A program made the position numbers and the translations under genes. Source: Acinetobacter sp. ANC 4648 (lineage in GTDB: Bacteria > Pseudomonadota > Gammaproteobacteria > Pseudomonadales > Moraxellaceae). Taken from it: 64,000 bases of DNA. The notes beneath the pieces were generated by a model that saw only the letters and a list, made by a program, of their open reading frames with translations, searched no databases and had not been told where the DNA came from. The DNA lies in the NCBI RefSeq assembly GCF_002135345.1, contig NZ_NEGI01000005.1, positions 62,001 through 126,000 of the forward strand, written 5' to 3'. Positions 18,491 through 29,536 of the stretch are shown here, piece by piece. The first letter of the stretch is position 1; each line of letters starts with the position of its first letter.

Positions 18491-19882
18491 TTATTGAATT
18501 CTTAATCCAAGCATTGCGTGTTGACCATCTCGTACTAGTGCAACCCGTGCAACTGTATTTTTTTGCAAATCAGAAACAACTTCAACAAAATCATTCGGAT
18601 CATGAATTTTTTTACCATTCACTTGGGTAATGATATCCCCTGTAATAATTCGAGATTGAGCTGCCAAACCACCACGCGCAACATCTTGAATTAGCACACC
18701 ACCCTTTAATTCTAATTTAGATTTCTCTGCTTCAGTTAATCCACGAATTGACACACCTAAAACTGGCCCTTTTTGTATCTTAGTCGCAGCACTAGTTTCA
18801 ACTTTAGCTGGAGTATCATCTGGCGCAGTGGTTAACACCGCAGCAATCACTTTCGCTTTATCATCTCGTAATACTTCAAGTTGTACAGTCTGATTCGGTG
18901 TCGTACGATTTAAATAATTAAGTAATTCTGAGGTTCTCGAAATTGGTGAACCATTATATTTCATAATGACATCACCCGATTTAAAGCCTGCTTTCGCCGC
19001 AGGTGAGTCCGGTGTAACCTGTGTAATTAAAGAGCCTTCAGGCTTTGGTAACTTATAAGCTTCTGCAAGATTACGGTCAATATCTTGCAGCATAATCCCT
19101 AAATAGGAGCGGGTGACTTTACCATTCTTCTTTAACTGATCAACAACATCCATAGCAACATCAATTGGAATTGAGAACGACAACCCCATATAACCGCCCG
19201 TACCACTAAAAATACGAGAATTAACTCCTACAACTTGACCTTGCTGGTTAAATAAAGGACCACCCGAGTTCCCAGGATTTAAAGCTACATCTGTTTGAAT
19301 AAATGGGACAGAGGTTTCACCCATCATATTGCGTGATTTAGCACTCACAATCCCTGCTGATGCAGAATAATCGAAACCGAATGGTGAACCAATCGCCAAC
19401 ACCGGTTGCCCCACTTTGAGTTGATCCACATTGCCTGTTGCTAATGCAGGGAAATTCTTACCATCTACTTTTAATAATGCCACATCGGTCCGCTCATCAC
19501 TCCCGACCACTGTGGCATCAATTTCACGGCGATCATTCAGCATAATCGTAACTTTAGAGGCATCTTCAACCACATGATGGTTCGTCAATAGGTAGCCATC
19601 CTTACTAATAAAGAATGCACTCCCATAGGCAGTTTTTTCTTGTGGTAACTGTTGCTTTGGAATAATAATTTGATTACCGAAGAATCGTTTTAAAATTTCT
19701 GGAACTTGTTGCTGCAACAACTCATCCTGCGTCATTTTTTTGACAACACTAACACTCACAACCGCAGGACTCACCTGTTCCACTAAATTTGAAAAATCTA
19801 CTGGTGCTGCTGCCTGTGTTTGCACCGCGGCCACAGTAAATACTGCAGCGTAGATTCCTTTTTGTATACCGCGATTCTTCAT
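18491..19882 (-). CDS. Do family periplasmic serine endopeptidase (DegP/DegQ/MucD-like)
   Basis: Periplasmic protease/chaperone that degrades misfolded envelope proteins. With the ATG at 19880-19882 the protein is 463 residues and begins with a normal signal peptide (MKNRGIQKGIYAAV, cleavage near TQA/AAP). A GTG 15 bases upstream is the alternative start. The catalytic triad is His103 (NHHVV), Asp133 (RTDVALL) and Ser206 (GNSGGPL). Two PDZ domains follow (about 260-345 and 370-460). The LA-loop is short and Q-rich, more like DegQ/MucD than DegP. No rseA/mucB-type partners are adjacent. Confidence 0.93.
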   Translation of the reverse strand: MKNRGIQKGIYAAVFTVAAVQTQAAAPVDFSNLVEQVSPAVVSVSVVKKMTQDELLQQQVPEILKRFFGNQIIIPKQQLPQEKTAYGSAFFISKDGYLLTNHHVVEDASKVTIMLNDRREIDATVVGSDERTDVALLKVDGKNFPALATGNVDQLKVGQPVLAIGSPFGFDYSASAGIVSAKSRNMMGETSVPFIQTDVALNPGNSGGPLFNQQGQVVGVNSRIFSGTGGYMGLSFSIPIDVAMDVVDQLKKNGKVTRSYLGIMLQDIDRNLAEAYKLPKPEGSLITQVTPDSPAAKAGFKSGDVIMKYNGSPISRTSELLNYLNRTTPNQTVQLEVLRDDKAKVIAAVLTTAPDDTPAKVETSAATKIQKGPVLGVSIRGLTEAEKSKLELKGGVLIQDVARGGLAAQSRIITGDIITQVNGKKIHDPNDFVEVVSDLQKNTVARVALVRDGQHAMLGLRIQ

Positions 19883-20108
19883 GAGACATGCACCCACTAA
19901 TGATTATTGTGCCGAAAACCATGTTTGTAACATACAAAATCTGATTTTTACGTTAAATTATGTTTCTATAGTTTTATAAAACAATACTTTACTTAATTTT
20001 ATCTTAAAAAATATTAATTCGTCATTTTGACCAAATTATGAAATTTAAAACGCTTGTAATTTATGACAAAAAAGAGTGTTATTAACAAACTTTTTTTCAA
20101 ATTAGCTG

Positions 20109-21752
20109 ATGGACATGTCTAATTTAAACACAACACATCAATTCGATGTGATTATTGTGGGAAGTGGCGGTGCAGGTTTAAGTTTAGCCTTATCGTTACC
20201 CGATCATTTCAATATTGCTGTTTTAGCCAAATCCCATTTAACCGATGCCAGCACCTTTTATGCACAAGGTGGTGTCGCCGCAGTTTTAGATGAGACTGAT
20301 TCTATTCAACAGCATATAGATGACACCATGATTGCTGGTGCACATTTATGTGAAATCGATGCTGTTACACAAACTGTAGAAGGTGGTCGTCCTTCCGTAG
20401 ACTTTCTGCTTAAGCATGGAGTTCAGTTCACTTTAGATGAAGATGAACAACTTCACCTCACCCGAGAAGGTGGTCACTCACAACGTCGTATTATTCATGC
20501 AGCAGATGCAACAGGTCGTGCCATTTCAACCACACTAGTTGAACGTGCTCAAGCTAAAAAAAATATTCGTATTTTTGAAAACTTTATTGCAATTGACCTT
20601 ATTACTACACAAAAACTGGGACAAAAAGATCTCAGCAATCGTGCTATCGGTTTATATGCGCTGGATGAAAAAAATGAACATGTACACACCTTTCTAGCTC
20701 CATTTACTGCACTCGCCTGTGGTGGTGCTATGAAAGCTTATTTGTATACCTCAAACCCAGATATTGCGACTGGTGATGGGATTGCCATGGCCTACCGTGC
20801 TGGCTGTCGGGTCGCAAACATGGAGTTTAACCAATTCCATCCGACCTGTTTGTATCATCCTCAAGCGCGCTCTTTTTTAATCACTGAAGCCATGCGCGGT
20901 GAAGGTGCTTATTTACGTCTGCCCGATGGTGAACGTTTCATGCTCCGCTTTGATGAACGCGCAGAACTCGCACCTCGTGACATCGTCGCCCGCGCCATCG
21001 ACTATGAAATTAAGCGCTTGGGGATTCGTCATGTATGGCTCGACATTAGCCATAAATCACCCGAGTTTGTAAAAGAACACTTTCCAACCCTATATGCACG
21101 CTTATTGGAACTCGGTATCGACATTACTAAAGATATGATTCCAGTCGTACCCGCTGCGCACTATACTTGTGGTGGTGTGGTGGTTAATGAGCATAGCCAA
21201 ACCGATATTGCGGGTTTATATGCGATTGGTGAAACGTCATATACTGGTTTGCATGGTGCTAACCGTATGGCAAGCAATTCACTATTAGAATGTTTCGTGT
21301 ATGGCATGAGTGCCGCGAAAGATATTGAAAGCAAATTCAATCCATCTTTTAACGCCCCACACGTATCTGAATGGGATGCAACACAAGCAGTTCATCCCGA
21401 CGAAGAGGTAGTAATCCTACAAAACTGGGATGAGCTTCGAGCCACTATGTGGAATTACGTGGGTATTGTCAGAACCACGAAACGCTTGGAACGTGCATTA
21501 CATCGCATTGAAATGCTAAAAGGTGAAATTACTGAATATTATCAGGATTATCATGTAAGTAAAAATTTAATTGAACTACGAAATTTATTATTAGTCTCTG
21601 AAATGATTGTACGTTGTGCGATGCAACGTAAAGAGTCACGTGGTTTACATTACACACTGGATTATCCAGAACTATCTTCTGAATTACGTAAAACCGTATT
21701 AACACCACCAACCTTTCAGGTCGAAACACCCTTGGTAAATACTGAGGTTTAA
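20109..21752 (+). CDS. nadB: L-aspartate oxidase
   Basis: FAD enzyme oxidising L-aspartate to iminoaspartate, the first step of de novo NAD synthesis before NadA. 547 residues. The FAD-binding start [17 protein letters not shown], the active-site region [19 protein letters not shown], and [10 protein letters not shown] plus [15 protein letters not shown] are typical. A C-terminal helical domain is complete. It diverges from the Do protease gene across about 226 bases. The start may also be the second Met (MSNLN). It ends at a strong terminator. Confidence 0.96.
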   Translation: MDMSNLNTTHQFDVIIVGSGGAGLSLALSLPDHFNIAVLAKSHLTDASTFYAQGGVAAVLDETDSIQQHIDDTMIAGAHLCEIDAVTQTVEGGRPSVDFLLKHGVQFTLDEDEQLHLTREGGHSQRRIIHAADATGRAISTTLVERAQAKKNIRIFENFIAIDLITTQKLGQKDLSNRAIGLYALDEKNEHVHTFLAPFTALACGGAMKAYLYTSNPDIATGDGIAMAYRAGCRVANMEFNQFHPTCLYHPQARSFLITEAMRGEGAYLRLPDGERFMLRFDERAELAPRDIVARAIDYEIKRLGIRHVWLDISHKSPEFVKEHFPTLYARLLELGIDITKDMIPVVPAAHYTCGGVVVNEHSQTDIAGLYAIGETSYTGLHGANRMASNSLLECFVYGMSAAKDIESKFNPSFNAPHVSEWDATQAVHPDEEVVILQNWDELRATMWNYVGIVRTTKRLERALHRIEMLKGEITEYYQDYHVSKNLIELRNLLLVSEMIVRCAMQRKESRGLHYTLDYPELSSELRKTVLTPPTFQVETPLVNTEV

Positions 21753-21774
21753 TTAGGCAATTCAACACTTCAAT

Positions 21775-21803
21775 ATAAAAGCACCATCCACTGGTGCTTT
21801 TAT
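21775..21803. terminator. Bidirectional terminator after nadB
   Basis: ATAAAAGCACCA at 21775-21786 pairs perfectly with 21792-21803 around TCCAC, between converging nadB and the hotdog gene. Confidence 0.9.
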
Positions 21804-21818
21804 TAAATTCAAAAAAGA

Positions 21819-22238
21819 TTAGATTTTCTGTGGAGGAATCGAATACGTTCCAGTCACATGCGCTACGGGTTGATCCGAATCAACCGAATAAATCCAAACC
21901 TCACCAACGATTAAAGCCCTACCTACTTTCATGAGTTTGCACACACCCCGAAGATCTGTTCCACCTGTAGGCTTACGTAAAAAGTTGATATGCATATTGG
22001 TTGTCACGGCTAAACCAACAATTCCAATTTCCCCTAAAATGGCGACATACAATGCAAAGTCAGCAAGAGTCATCATGGTTGGGCCTGAAATTGTCCCACC
22101 TGGACGAATATCAGTACCACTAACATGCCACAATAAGATTGCCCCTTTTTCGACAACCTCTTCAATTTCACACTTTTCTAAACTTGGTGGAAAATGCTTT
22201 TCTAAAAAATCAATAATTTCTAGTCTGGTGTTTTTCAT
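21819..22238 (-). CDS. PaaI family thioesterase
   Basis: 139-residue hotdog protein. The pattern RPGGTISGPTMMTLADFALYVA matches the catalytic helix of the 4HBT/PaaI superfamily, with Asp in TLADFA, followed by TNMHINFLRKP on the central strand. It is expected to hydrolyse an acyl-CoA; the substrate is unknown. It lies upstream of, and on the same strand as, the terminator shared with nadB, and is separated from tmk by about 88 bases. Confidence 0.87.
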   Translation of the reverse strand: MKNTRLEIIDFLEKHFPPSLEKCEIEEVVEKGAILLWHVSGTDIRPGGTISGPTMMTLADFALYVAILGEIGIVGLAVTTNMHINFLRKPTGGTDLRGVCKLMKVGRALIVGEVWIYSVDSDQPVAHVTGTYSIPPQKI

Positions 22239-22326
22239 TCAATGAAGCCCTTATGTCCCTATATTCATAAATAATATAAAGACTTTTATGAGTTTTACCA
22301 GTAACCCGAGCGTTCACTATTTAGGA

Positions 22327-22932
22327 CTATCTTAAATACATTAATGCATCTGTAAATACCTTTTCAGGTGCTTGTGTTGCATCAAGACGCTTCATTCTGT
22401 GCGGTTCACGTTGCTGAATTTCAACAAAACCAGAACGAACCTTTTCAAAAAAACTGACTTTCTCTTGCTCAAAACGATCCAAAGCACCACGTTCACGTGC
22501 ACGTGACATTCCTGTTTCAATTGGTGCGTCTAACCAGAATGTTACATCTGGCATTTTGGCGACAAAATTTTCATTTAATAATGCTAACTTTTCTCGGCTC
22601 AAACCACGTCCAGCACATTGATAAGCAAAACTTGAGTCCGTGAATCGATCACAGAGAACAATTTTACCTTGTGCTAAAGCAGGTAAAATGACTTGCTCAA
22701 GATGTTGTGCACGTGCTGCATACATCAATAGCAATTCAGTCTCATTACTCATTTGCTCATCATGATTCACAGATAACAATAAACTTCGAATTTGCTCAGC
22801 CAAGGGCGTTCCACCCGGTTCACGAGTTAAAACAACCTCTTGACCTTGCTGTTGAAAATATTCATACAATGTTCGAATGAGTGTGGTTTTTCCTACACCT
22901 TCCGTGCCTTCAAAACTGATAAACATTCTCAT
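22327..22932 (-). CDS. tmk: Thymidylate kinase
   Basis: Phosphorylates dTMP to dTDP for DNA synthesis. 201 residues. The P-loop FEGTEGVGKTTL is at residues 6-17, DRFTDSSFAYQ is the DR(Y/F) motif, and the LID region contains RARERGALDRFE. It begins three bases after the mltG stop, as part of the pabC-mltG-tmk operon, which is a common arrangement. Confidence 0.96.
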   Translation of the reverse strand: MRMFISFEGTEGVGKTTLIRTLYEYFQQQGQEVVLTREPGGTPLAEQIRSLLLSVNHDEQMSNETELLLMYAARAQHLEQVILPALAQGKIVLCDRFTDSSFAYQCAGRGLSREKLALLNENFVAKMPDVTFWLDAPIETGMSRARERGALDRFEQEKVSFFEKVRSGFVEIQQREPHRMKRLDATQAPEKVFTDALMYLR

Positions 22933-22935
22933 TCC

Positions 22936-23991
22936 TTAATCTTTAGATCGCATAACTGAAATATAATCTTGCACCGCACGATTGTGTTCTTGCAGGTTGC
23001 TGGTAAATTTATGCCCACCATTCCCTGTTGCCACAAAATAAATACTGTCTGAATCATCAGGATGCATTGCCGCTTCAATTGCTTTCTTACTCGGTAAAGC
23101 AATTGGTGTTGGTGGTAAACCATTGTTAGTATAGGTATTATAAGCTGTCGGGGTGCGCAAATCCTGCTTAGAAATTTTACCTTGATATCGATCACCCATC
23201 CCATAAATCACGGTTGGATCTGTTTGTAAACGCATCCCTAATTTTAGACGGCGAACAAAAACACCTGAAACTTGACGTAACTCACGATCGACACTGGTTT
23301 CTTTTTCAATAATAGAAGCCATAATTAAGGCTTCATATTTATTTTGATAAGGCAGCTCAGGGGCACGCTTTTCCCAAGCATCATTCAGAATTTTCATTTG
23401 ACGTTGATATAATTCCGTCAGAATTTTTTTGTCTGACTCCCCTTTATCAAAGAAATAAGTATCTGGAGCAAATAGTCCTTCTGGATGATCGTACGGAATA
23501 TTCAGTTCTTTTAACAATTCTGCAGTGGGTAAATTCACCACCGTTTTATGGATCAAGCTATCGTTACGGAGCGCTTGAATGAGTTGTTTCGCAGTTGTCC
23601 CCTCAATCACCAACAATCGACTCATTTGTGCATTATCCGCATTGGAAACCATATCCAAAACCTGACGTACACTCATACCTTGTGTTACTTCATAAATACC
23701 TGCTTTCATGGTGTCATGAATAAAAATCTTACGGTAGAGCTTCAGTACCAGCGGAAAACCAACTTTTTTATCTTCAGCCAATTGATCAATAAAACCAGTA
23801 TAAGTTTCACCATTAGTAATAGAAAGCTTTTGCTTTTTACCCTCCACAGGATAAGTCTTAAAAATACTCATTTTTAAAATCATCGCGATCAGCAATAAAA
23901 GAGCAATCAATACGATCACTACACCTTTATAGATTTTATTTGGCGCAACAATGTGCGTTTTCTTTTTAAGCTGAGCTGGAGTCTTAGGCAT
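22936..23991 (-). CDS. mltG: Endolytic murein transglycosylase MltG (YceG)
   Basis: Inner membrane lytic transglycosylase that cleaves nascent glycan strands and so sets their length. 351 residues with one transmembrane helix (about 23-43). The YceG/MltG domain has the catalytic Glu in LIMASIIEKET, with QTDPTVIYG and the terminal NGLPPTPIALPSKKAIEAA block. Its start overlaps the pabC stop by eight bases. Confidence 0.95.
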   Translation of the reverse strand: MPKTPAQLKKKTHIVAPNKIYKGVVIVLIALLLLIAMILKMSIFKTYPVEGKKQKLSITNGETYTGFIDQLAEDKKVGFPLVLKLYRKIFIHDTMKAGIYEVTQGMSVRQVLDMVSNADNAQMSRLLVIEGTTAKQLIQALRNDSLIHKTVVNLPTAELLKELNIPYDHPEGLFAPDTYFFDKGESDKKILTELYQRQMKILNDAWEKRAPELPYQNKYEALIMASIIEKETSVDRELRQVSGVFVRRLKLGMRLQTDPTVIYGMGDRYQGKISKQDLRTPTAYNTYTNNGLPPTPIALPSKKAIEAAMHPDDSDSIYFVATGNGGHKFTSNLQEHNRAVQDYISVMRSKD

Positions 23992-24805
23992 AATGATTAA
24001 ACTGATTCAATTGCAAAGTATCAAATAGCTCAACGCAAGGTTGAACCTCTAACAGACGGGTTTGAAAATTTTGTACAACTTTCATCGGGTTCAGCGCATT
24101 ACAAAAGAATAAACTTTGAATCTCTGGAATCTCATCACGCCCAACAAAACGTAGTACACAAGGAATTTGCTGTTGTTGCATTCGATTTAAAATCTCAGCG
24201 CGCATCACACCATGTACGCCATTATAGCGAAGTTCAGGCGTAATCCATGTATCATTTATTCGAATAAAACAATTACTGCTTATTCCTTCAACAATCCCTT
24301 CCTGCACATCAATGACCAATGCTTCAAGCCAGCCATGCTGCTGCGCTTCTTTTTTTAATAGCACCTGTTCCAAGCGATTGAGCGACTTAATTCCCACCAA
24401 ACTAGGCATCGTTAAGCCAATGACTTGCTCAAGCACATTGCTATCAATCAATTCCAACTGAAATGTTTGAGTTTGTTGTGGATAGAACAATACATACAGA
24501 TCTGCAGGATGATCTGGCAAGCTATAACCTCGATTACCCTCACCCCGACTTAAAATAATTTTTAATGTTCCATTTAAAGGTGCCATCTGCTGTTTTAATT
24601 GCTCAAGCGTTGCATCCAATAAATCAAAATTAATACTTAAACTGAGTCGCTCAGCTGAAAGACGTAACCTTTCACGATGTCTACTTTCTAATTCCATCAT
24701 ATTCTGATGGAAACGTGCTGTGGTAAAACAACCATCTCCATAATGAAACGCCCGATCTAAAATAGGGATCGACTCAACTATCTGAGCATTTTTAAAACAT
24801 ATCAT
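23984..24805 (-). CDS. pabC: Aminodeoxychorismate lyase
   Basis: PLP-dependent class IV aminotransferase-fold enzyme that cleaves 4-amino-4-deoxychorismate to p-aminobenzoate and pyruvate, for folate synthesis. I place the start at the ATG at 24803-24805 (MICFKNAQIVES, 273 residues), because it matches the family N-terminus DRAFHYGDGCFTT. The open frame extends to 24931 but the extra residues look non-coding. Later motifs include GISSNCF and GVMRAEIL. It is first in the pabC-mltG-tmk operon and diverges from the sulfate cluster. Confidence 0.9.
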   Translation of the reverse strand: MICFKNAQIVESIPILDRAFHYGDGCFTTARFHQNMMELESRHRERLRLSAERLSLSINFDLLDATLEQLKQQMAPLNGTLKIILSRGEGNRGYSLPDHPADLYVLFYPQQTQTFQLELIDSNVLEQVIGLTMPSLVGIKSLNRLEQVLLKKEAQQHGWLEALVIDVQEGIVEGISSNCFIRINDTWITPELRYNGVHGVMRAEILNRMQQQQIPCVLRFVGRDEIPEIQSLFFCNALNPMKVVQNFQTRLLEVQPCVELFDTLQLNQFNHYA

Positions 24806-24970
24806 GTTGATTTTCAACCTTCCAGCTTCATAAAAACGTCTAAACAAATCTTTAAAAACTATTTCGTTTTTATTCATATAAAATTCATTTTTTATTATTT
24901 TTTTTGGATAGATACTGGCGTTATGCTGCATCCATATTAACGAAATTTAAAATATTTGGGGATAATAACC

Positions 24971-25978
24971 ATGCACTTTTCAAAAATAAAACTGAGTGTT
25001 GTTGCAGCACTTCTTTCCGTTTCAAGCATTTCATTTGCTGCAAAGGATTTTCTTAACGTCTCTTATGACCCAACACGAGAGCTCTATGAAGATTTTAACA
25101 AGCAGTTCGGTGCATATTGGAAAAAAAGCACTGGACAAGAAGTTAACTTTAAACAATCTCATGGTGGTTCAGGTAAACAAGCACGTGCTGTTATTGATGG
25201 TTTAGGTGCTGATGTAGTGACCCTCGCTTTAGCAGCTGATATTGATGCGATTGCTGAGAAAACAGATCTCATTCCTAAAGATTGGCAAAAGAAATTTCCA
25301 CAAAACTCTACTCCTTATACTTCAACCATTGTATTTCTCGTCCGCAAAGGTAATCCAAAACAAATTAAAGATTGGGGCGATTTAGTCAAGTCAGGCGTTG
25401 AAATTGTCACACCCAATCCAAAAACATCAGGTGGTGCACGTTGGAACTACCTAGCCGCATGGGCTTGGGCAAAACATAAATATGGTACAGATGCAAAAGC
25501 TCAAGATTTTGTTCGTCAAATTTATAAGCAAACCAAAGTATTAGATTCAGGCGCACGTGGCGCAACCACCACATTTGCAGAGCGTGGTATTGGAGATGTC
25601 CTACTGGCTTGGGAAAATGAAGCTTATCTAGCAGTCCGAGAACAACCAGGTAAATTTGAAATTATTACTCCATCGCTTTCAATTTTAGCTGAACCGCCTG
25701 TGGCGATTGTTGAAAAAAATGTTCAAAAAGATGGGAATGCTCATCTCGCCAAAGCTTACCTAAACTTCCTCTACTCACCTTTGGGTCAGGATATTGCAGC
25801 AAAAAATTACTATCGTCCGCGTAACGTTACAGTATTGAAAAAATACAGCACTGTATTTAAACCGCTAAAATTAGTAACCATTGATAAAGAATTTGGTGGA
25901 TGGTCTAAGGTTCAAAAGCAGCACTTTGAAAATAATGGCATTTTCGATCAAATCGTTAAAGCAAATAATGTGAAGTAA
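24971..25978 (+). CDS. sbp: Periplasmic sulfate-binding protein
   Basis: Binds sulfate (or thiosulfate) in the periplasm and delivers it to the CysTWA ABC importer. 335 residues from the ATG at 24971, which has a GGGGA site eight bases upstream; the in-frame TTG at 24956 is too close to that site. The signal peptide ends at SFA/AKD. Family blocks are [37 protein letters not shown] and [17 protein letters not shown]. It leads the sulfate operon. Distinguishing Sbp from CysP by eye is not secure. Confidence 0.93.
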   Translation: MHFSKIKLSVVAALLSVSSISFAAKDFLNVSYDPTRELYEDFNKQFGAYWKKSTGQEVNFKQSHGGSGKQARAVIDGLGADVVTLALAADIDAIAEKTDLIPKDWQKKFPQNSTPYTSTIVFLVRKGNPKQIKDWGDLVKSGVEIVTPNPKTSGGARWNYLAAWAWAKHKYGTDAKAQDFVRQIYKQTKVLDSGARGATTTFAERGIGDVLLAWENEAYLAVREQPGKFEIITPSLSILAEPPVAIVEKNVQKDGNAHLAKAYLNFLYSPLGQDIAAKNYYRPRNVTVLKKYSTVFKPLKLVTIDKEFGGWSKVQKQHFENNGIFDQIVKANNVK

Positions 25979-26001
25979 ATTCTATCGATAGGAGCATAGA
26001 C

Positions 26002-26607
26002 ATGACACATACCATAATTGTTCCGGGCGTAGGTGGCAGTGATTATGATCATTGGCAGTCTTGGTTACAACGTCAACTCATGTCTTGCTCTCGTGTACAA
26101 CAACAGGATTGGAACCTGCCCATTTTGAGCCATTGGATTGCAAATTTTGTTAGCACAATCTCAAAAGTAGAAGCGCCGATTCAAATTGTTGCACATAGCT
26201 TTGGTTGTCTAACCAGTGTTGCTGCATTAAATCAATATCCAGAAATAGCGTCAAAGATCAAAAAACTGATTTTAGTTGCTCCTGCAAATCCTAGTCGATT
26301 TGGTGAAAATGGTTTTGCGCGCGACAGCATTGGAAATTATGCCCAATACTTCCATCAGTTAAAAATTAATGTGCCTACAGAATTGCTTATTTCTGAAAAT
26401 GACCCTTGGTTAAACTTTGAAGATGCACAAACTTTGGCAAAATCTTGGAAAATTAAACCCAGCAACTTAGGTCGTGTCGGACATATTAATGTTGATTCAG
26501 GTTTTGGTGCTTTCCCTGAAATTTATGATTATTTAGTTTCAGAAAAAAATATCGCCTATATCAATAAAATTGATGACACCAAGTTGTTTTTTAAATTTGC
26601 TATTTAA
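26002..26607 (+). CDS. RBBP9/YdeN family alpha/beta hydrolase within the sulfate operon
   Basis: 201-residue cytosolic serine hydrolase. The opening GVGGSDYDHWQSWL is typical of the RBBP9/YdeN family. The nucleophile elbow is AHSFGC (Ser replaces the usual GxSxG context with AxSxG), the acid is in SENDPW, and the catalytic His is in RVGHINVDSGFG. It has a good AGGAG site 24 bases after sbp, so it is cotranscribed with the transporter genes. The substrate and the link with sulfur uptake are unknown. Confidence 0.9.
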   Translation: MTHTIIVPGVGGSDYDHWQSWLQRQLMSCSRVQQQDWNLPILSHWIANFVSTISKVEAPIQIVAHSFGCLTSVAALNQYPEIASKIKKLILVAPANPSRFGENGFARDSIGNYAQYFHQLKINVPTELLISENDPWLNFEDAQTLAKSWKIKPSNLGRVGHINVDSGFGAFPEIYDYLVSEKNIAYINKIDDTKLFFKFAI

Positions 26608-26688
26608 CTGATGCATTTTATGCTTGGCGCAATCTGTAATTTATTTACTTACTGATTTCAGTAAGTATTCTCATTTTGAGGAGTTGTC

Positions 26689-27522
26689 ATGTCGCAGCGA
26701 TCCCGAGTGCTGCCAGGATTTGGTCTTTCTCTAGGCTTCACCCTAGCGTATTTGTCTTTTATTGTACTTATTCCATTATCTGCAGTTTTCATTAAATCTT
26801 TAGGTATTGGTTGGGATGGCTTCTGGGAAATTGTTAGTTCTGAACGTATCCAAAAATCATTACAACTCAGTTTTAGCTCAGCTATTATTGCAGCGCTTAT
26901 CAATGTCGTGTTTGGATTATTGTTAGCATGGTGCTTAGTGCGCTATACCTTCCCAGGTAAGCGTATTGTTGATGCGTTGGTTGATCTTCCTTTCGCATTA
27001 CCAACCGCTGTTGCAGGTATTGCCCTTACTTCACTTTATGCACCGACGGGCTGGATTGGTCAATATTTAGAACCACTTGGAATTAAAGTGGCCTATACCC
27101 CTATCGGGATTACTTTAGCTTTAATCTTTATTGGCCTTCCATTTGTAGTACGTACTGTACAACCAGTACTGAGTGATTTAGAAACAGAACTTGAAGAAGC
27201 TGCCTCCGCATTAGGGGCAAATCGTTTGCAAATCGTAGCTAAAATAATTTTACCTATTTTATTCCCAGCCTTACTTACTGGTTTTGCTTTAGCATTTGCG
27301 CGTGGTGTCGGTGAATATGGTTCAGTGATTTTTATTGCAGGTAATCAGCCCTTTAAAACTGAAATTGCACCACTGATGATTATTTCTCGTTTAGAAGAAT
27401 ATGATTATGCTGGTGCAACAACAATTGCTGTGGTGATGTTGGTTCTTTCATTCTTTATTTTGTTTTTGATTAACCTTGTACAAGCATGGGCAAGTCGCCG
27501 TACTGGGAGAACTGCTCGATGA
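26689..27522 (+). CDS. cysT: Sulfate ABC transporter permease CysT (CysU)
   Basis: Inner membrane permease of the sulfate/thiosulfate importer. 277 residues with about six transmembrane helices. The EAA loop that contacts CysA is [39 protein letters not shown] is a family block. The start has a GAGGAG site. Its stop overlaps the cysW start (ATGA at 27519-27522), giving coupled translation. Confidence 0.95.
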   Translation: MSQRSRVLPGFGLSLGFTLAYLSFIVLIPLSAVFIKSLGIGWDGFWEIVSSERIQKSLQLSFSSAIIAALINVVFGLLLAWCLVRYTFPGKRIVDALVDLPFALPTAVAGIALTSLYAPTGWIGQYLEPLGIKVAYTPIGITLALIFIGLPFVVRTVQPVLSDLETELEEAASALGANRLQIVAKIILPILFPALLTGFALAFARGVGEYGSVIFIAGNQPFKTEIAPLMIISRLEEYDYAGATTIAVVMLVLSFFILFLINLVQAWASRRTGRTAR

Positions 27523-28409
27523 GCTTAACCACCAATAGCAATGCACTTGCTGCAAAATTACAATCACGCGATGCCACACGTGAACCAACTTGGGTACGTA
27601 ATACGCTCATTATCATTGCATTAATTTTCTTTATTAGCTGCTTAATCTTACCGCTAATTTTGGTTTTTGTTGAAGCCTTCAAACAAGGTGTACAGGTTTA
27701 TTTTCAAGCACTGGTAAATCCTGATACATTATCAGCAGTAAAGCTGACCTTACTAACTGCTGCAATAGCTGTTCCACTCAATGTGGTCTTTGGGGTCGCT
27801 GCAGCATGGTGTGTGGCCAAATTCAACTTCCGTGGCAAAGCCATTCTCACCACGATTATTGATACCCCCTTTTCAGTTTCACCTGTCATCGCGGGTTTAA
27901 TGTTAGTGCTAATTTTTGGTTCTCAGGGTTGGTTTGGTGGTTGGCTCATGGATCATGACATCAAAATTTTGTATGCAACTCCTGCGATTGTCTTGGCCAC
28001 TATTTTTATTACTGTTCCCTTTGTGGCACGTGAGCTGATTCCATTAATGGAAGCACAAGGTACAGAAGAAGAGGAAGCTGCAATTGTACTGGGTGCTTCG
28101 GGATGGCAGACTTTTTGTAAGGTGACACTTCCTAATATTAAATGGGGTTTAATTTACGGCATTATTCTATGTAATGCTCGGGCAATGGGTGAGTTTGGTG
28201 CAGTGTCGGTGGTATCTGGGCACATTCGTGGTGAAACCAATACTCTGCCTTTACATGTCGAAATTTTATATAACGAATATACCTTTAGTGCCGCATTTGC
28301 AGTGTCTTCACTGTTGGCTTTACTGGCGATTGTCACGCTCATTCTTAAAACATGGGTGGAAATACGCCAAGAAAAGCAAGATCGCCGCAATGAAGATTCA
28401 GTAATTTAA
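27519..28409 (+). CDS. cysW: Sulfate ABC transporter permease CysW
   Basis: Second permease subunit of the sulfate importer. With the ATG at 27519 ([10 protein letters not shown]) it has 296 residues, six transmembrane helices, and the EAA motif [35 protein letters not shown] parallels CysT. The start gives the ATGA overlap with cysT and has a GGGAGA ribosome site; the longer frame from 27486 lies inside cysT and is not credible. Confidence 0.94.
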   Translation: MSLTTNSNALAAKLQSRDATREPTWVRNTLIIIALIFFISCLILPLILVFVEAFKQGVQVYFQALVNPDTLSAVKLTLLTAAIAVPLNVVFGVAAAWCVAKFNFRGKAILTTIIDTPFSVSPVIAGLMLVLIFGSQGWFGGWLMDHDIKILYATPAIVLATIFITVPFVARELIPLMEAQGTEEEEAAIVLGASGWQTFCKVTLPNIKWGLIYGIILCNARAMGEFGAVSVVSGHIRGETNTLPLHVEILYNEYTFSAAFAVSSLLALLAIVTLILKTWVEIRQEKQDRRNEDSVI

Positions 28410-28420
28410 GGAATAAGTTC

Positions 28421-29482
28421 ATGAGTATTCAAGTTAAAAACATTGAAAAACACTTTGGTGCTTTCCATGCACTAAATAACATCTCTCTAGACTTTCCTGA
28501 AGGTCAATTGGTCGCGCTATTAGGTCCTTCTGGCTGTGGCAAAACCACACTGCTACGTATTATTGCAGGTCTAGAATCTGCCGATCAAGGGCAAGTTTTA
28601 CTTGAAGGCAATGATGCAACCAAAACTCATGTACGCGAACGTCAGGTCGGTTTTGTATTCCAACATTATGCTTTATTTCGCCACATGACCGTATTTGAAA
28701 ATATTGCCTTTGGATTACGTGTACGCCCACGTGCAACACGTCCAAATGAAGCTGAAATTAAAAAGCGAGTTACTCGTTTACTCGATTTAGTCCAACTCGG
28801 ATTTTTAGCAGATCGTTATCCTGCACAGTTATCTGGCGGTCAACGTCAACGTATTGCATTGGCTCGCGCATTAGCCGTTGAACCACGAGTCTTGTTATTA
28901 GATGAACCCTTTGGTGCACTTGATGCTAAAGTTCGTAAAGAGTTACGTCGTTGGTTAAGAACATTACATGATGAACTACATATCACCTCTATTTTTGTAA
29001 CACATGACCAAGAAGAAGCATTGGAAGTCGCCGATCAAATTGTCGTCATGAATAAAGGTAATATTGAACAAATTGGCTCACCGCGTGAAGTCTATGAAAA
29101 ACCAGCAACACCTTTTGTCTTTGACTTTTTAGGTCAAGCCAATCGTTTTGAAGGTGAAAGTCATCAAGGCATTATTCAAATTGGTCAGGATCGCATCCAA
29201 CTACCCAATTTACAGCACACTCCAGATGGAAAAGTCATTGCATTTGCTCGTCCAAATGAATTAACAATACATGCACAACCGACGAATAATGCTATTCAGG
29301 CTACTTTTTTACGCGAAATTTGGATTGCTGGAAAAGTAATGGCGGAATTACAAGATCGTGAAGGTCATTTAATTGAAATTTCATTAAACCCTGAAGAAGC
29401 AAAATTGCATCAATTTAGACCAAATCAAACCGTTTGGATCAGTGCTTCAGCATTGCATCTCTTTGCAAATCAAGTTGCTTAA
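28421..29482 (+). CDS. cysA: Sulfate/thiosulfate ABC transporter ATPase CysA
   Basis: ATP-binding subunit powering CysTW. 353 residues. Walker A is GPSGCGKTT at 35-43, signature [14 protein letters not shown], Walker [13 protein letters not shown], followed by the switch His in [13 protein letters not shown]-terminal regulatory (TOBE-like) domain occupies about 240-353. It starts 12 bases after cysW. Confidence 0.96.
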   Translation: MSIQVKNIEKHFGAFHALNNISLDFPEGQLVALLGPSGCGKTTLLRIIAGLESADQGQVLLEGNDATKTHVRERQVGFVFQHYALFRHMTVFENIAFGLRVRPRATRPNEAEIKKRVTRLLDLVQLGFLADRYPAQLSGGQRQRIALARALAVEPRVLLLDEPFGALDAKVRKELRRWLRTLHDELHITSIFVTHDQEEALEVADQIVVMNKGNIEQIGSPREVYEKPATPFVFDFLGQANRFEGESHQGIIQIGQDRIQLPNLQHTPDGKVIAFARPNELTIHAQPTNNAIQATFLREIWIAGKVMAELQDREGHLIEISLNPEEAKLHQFRPNQTVWISASALHLFANQVA

Positions 29483-29536
29483 GTGACAATAGGATGAGTG
29501 TCCGAGCACTCATCCCCTTTTGAGGTATGCATCAAA

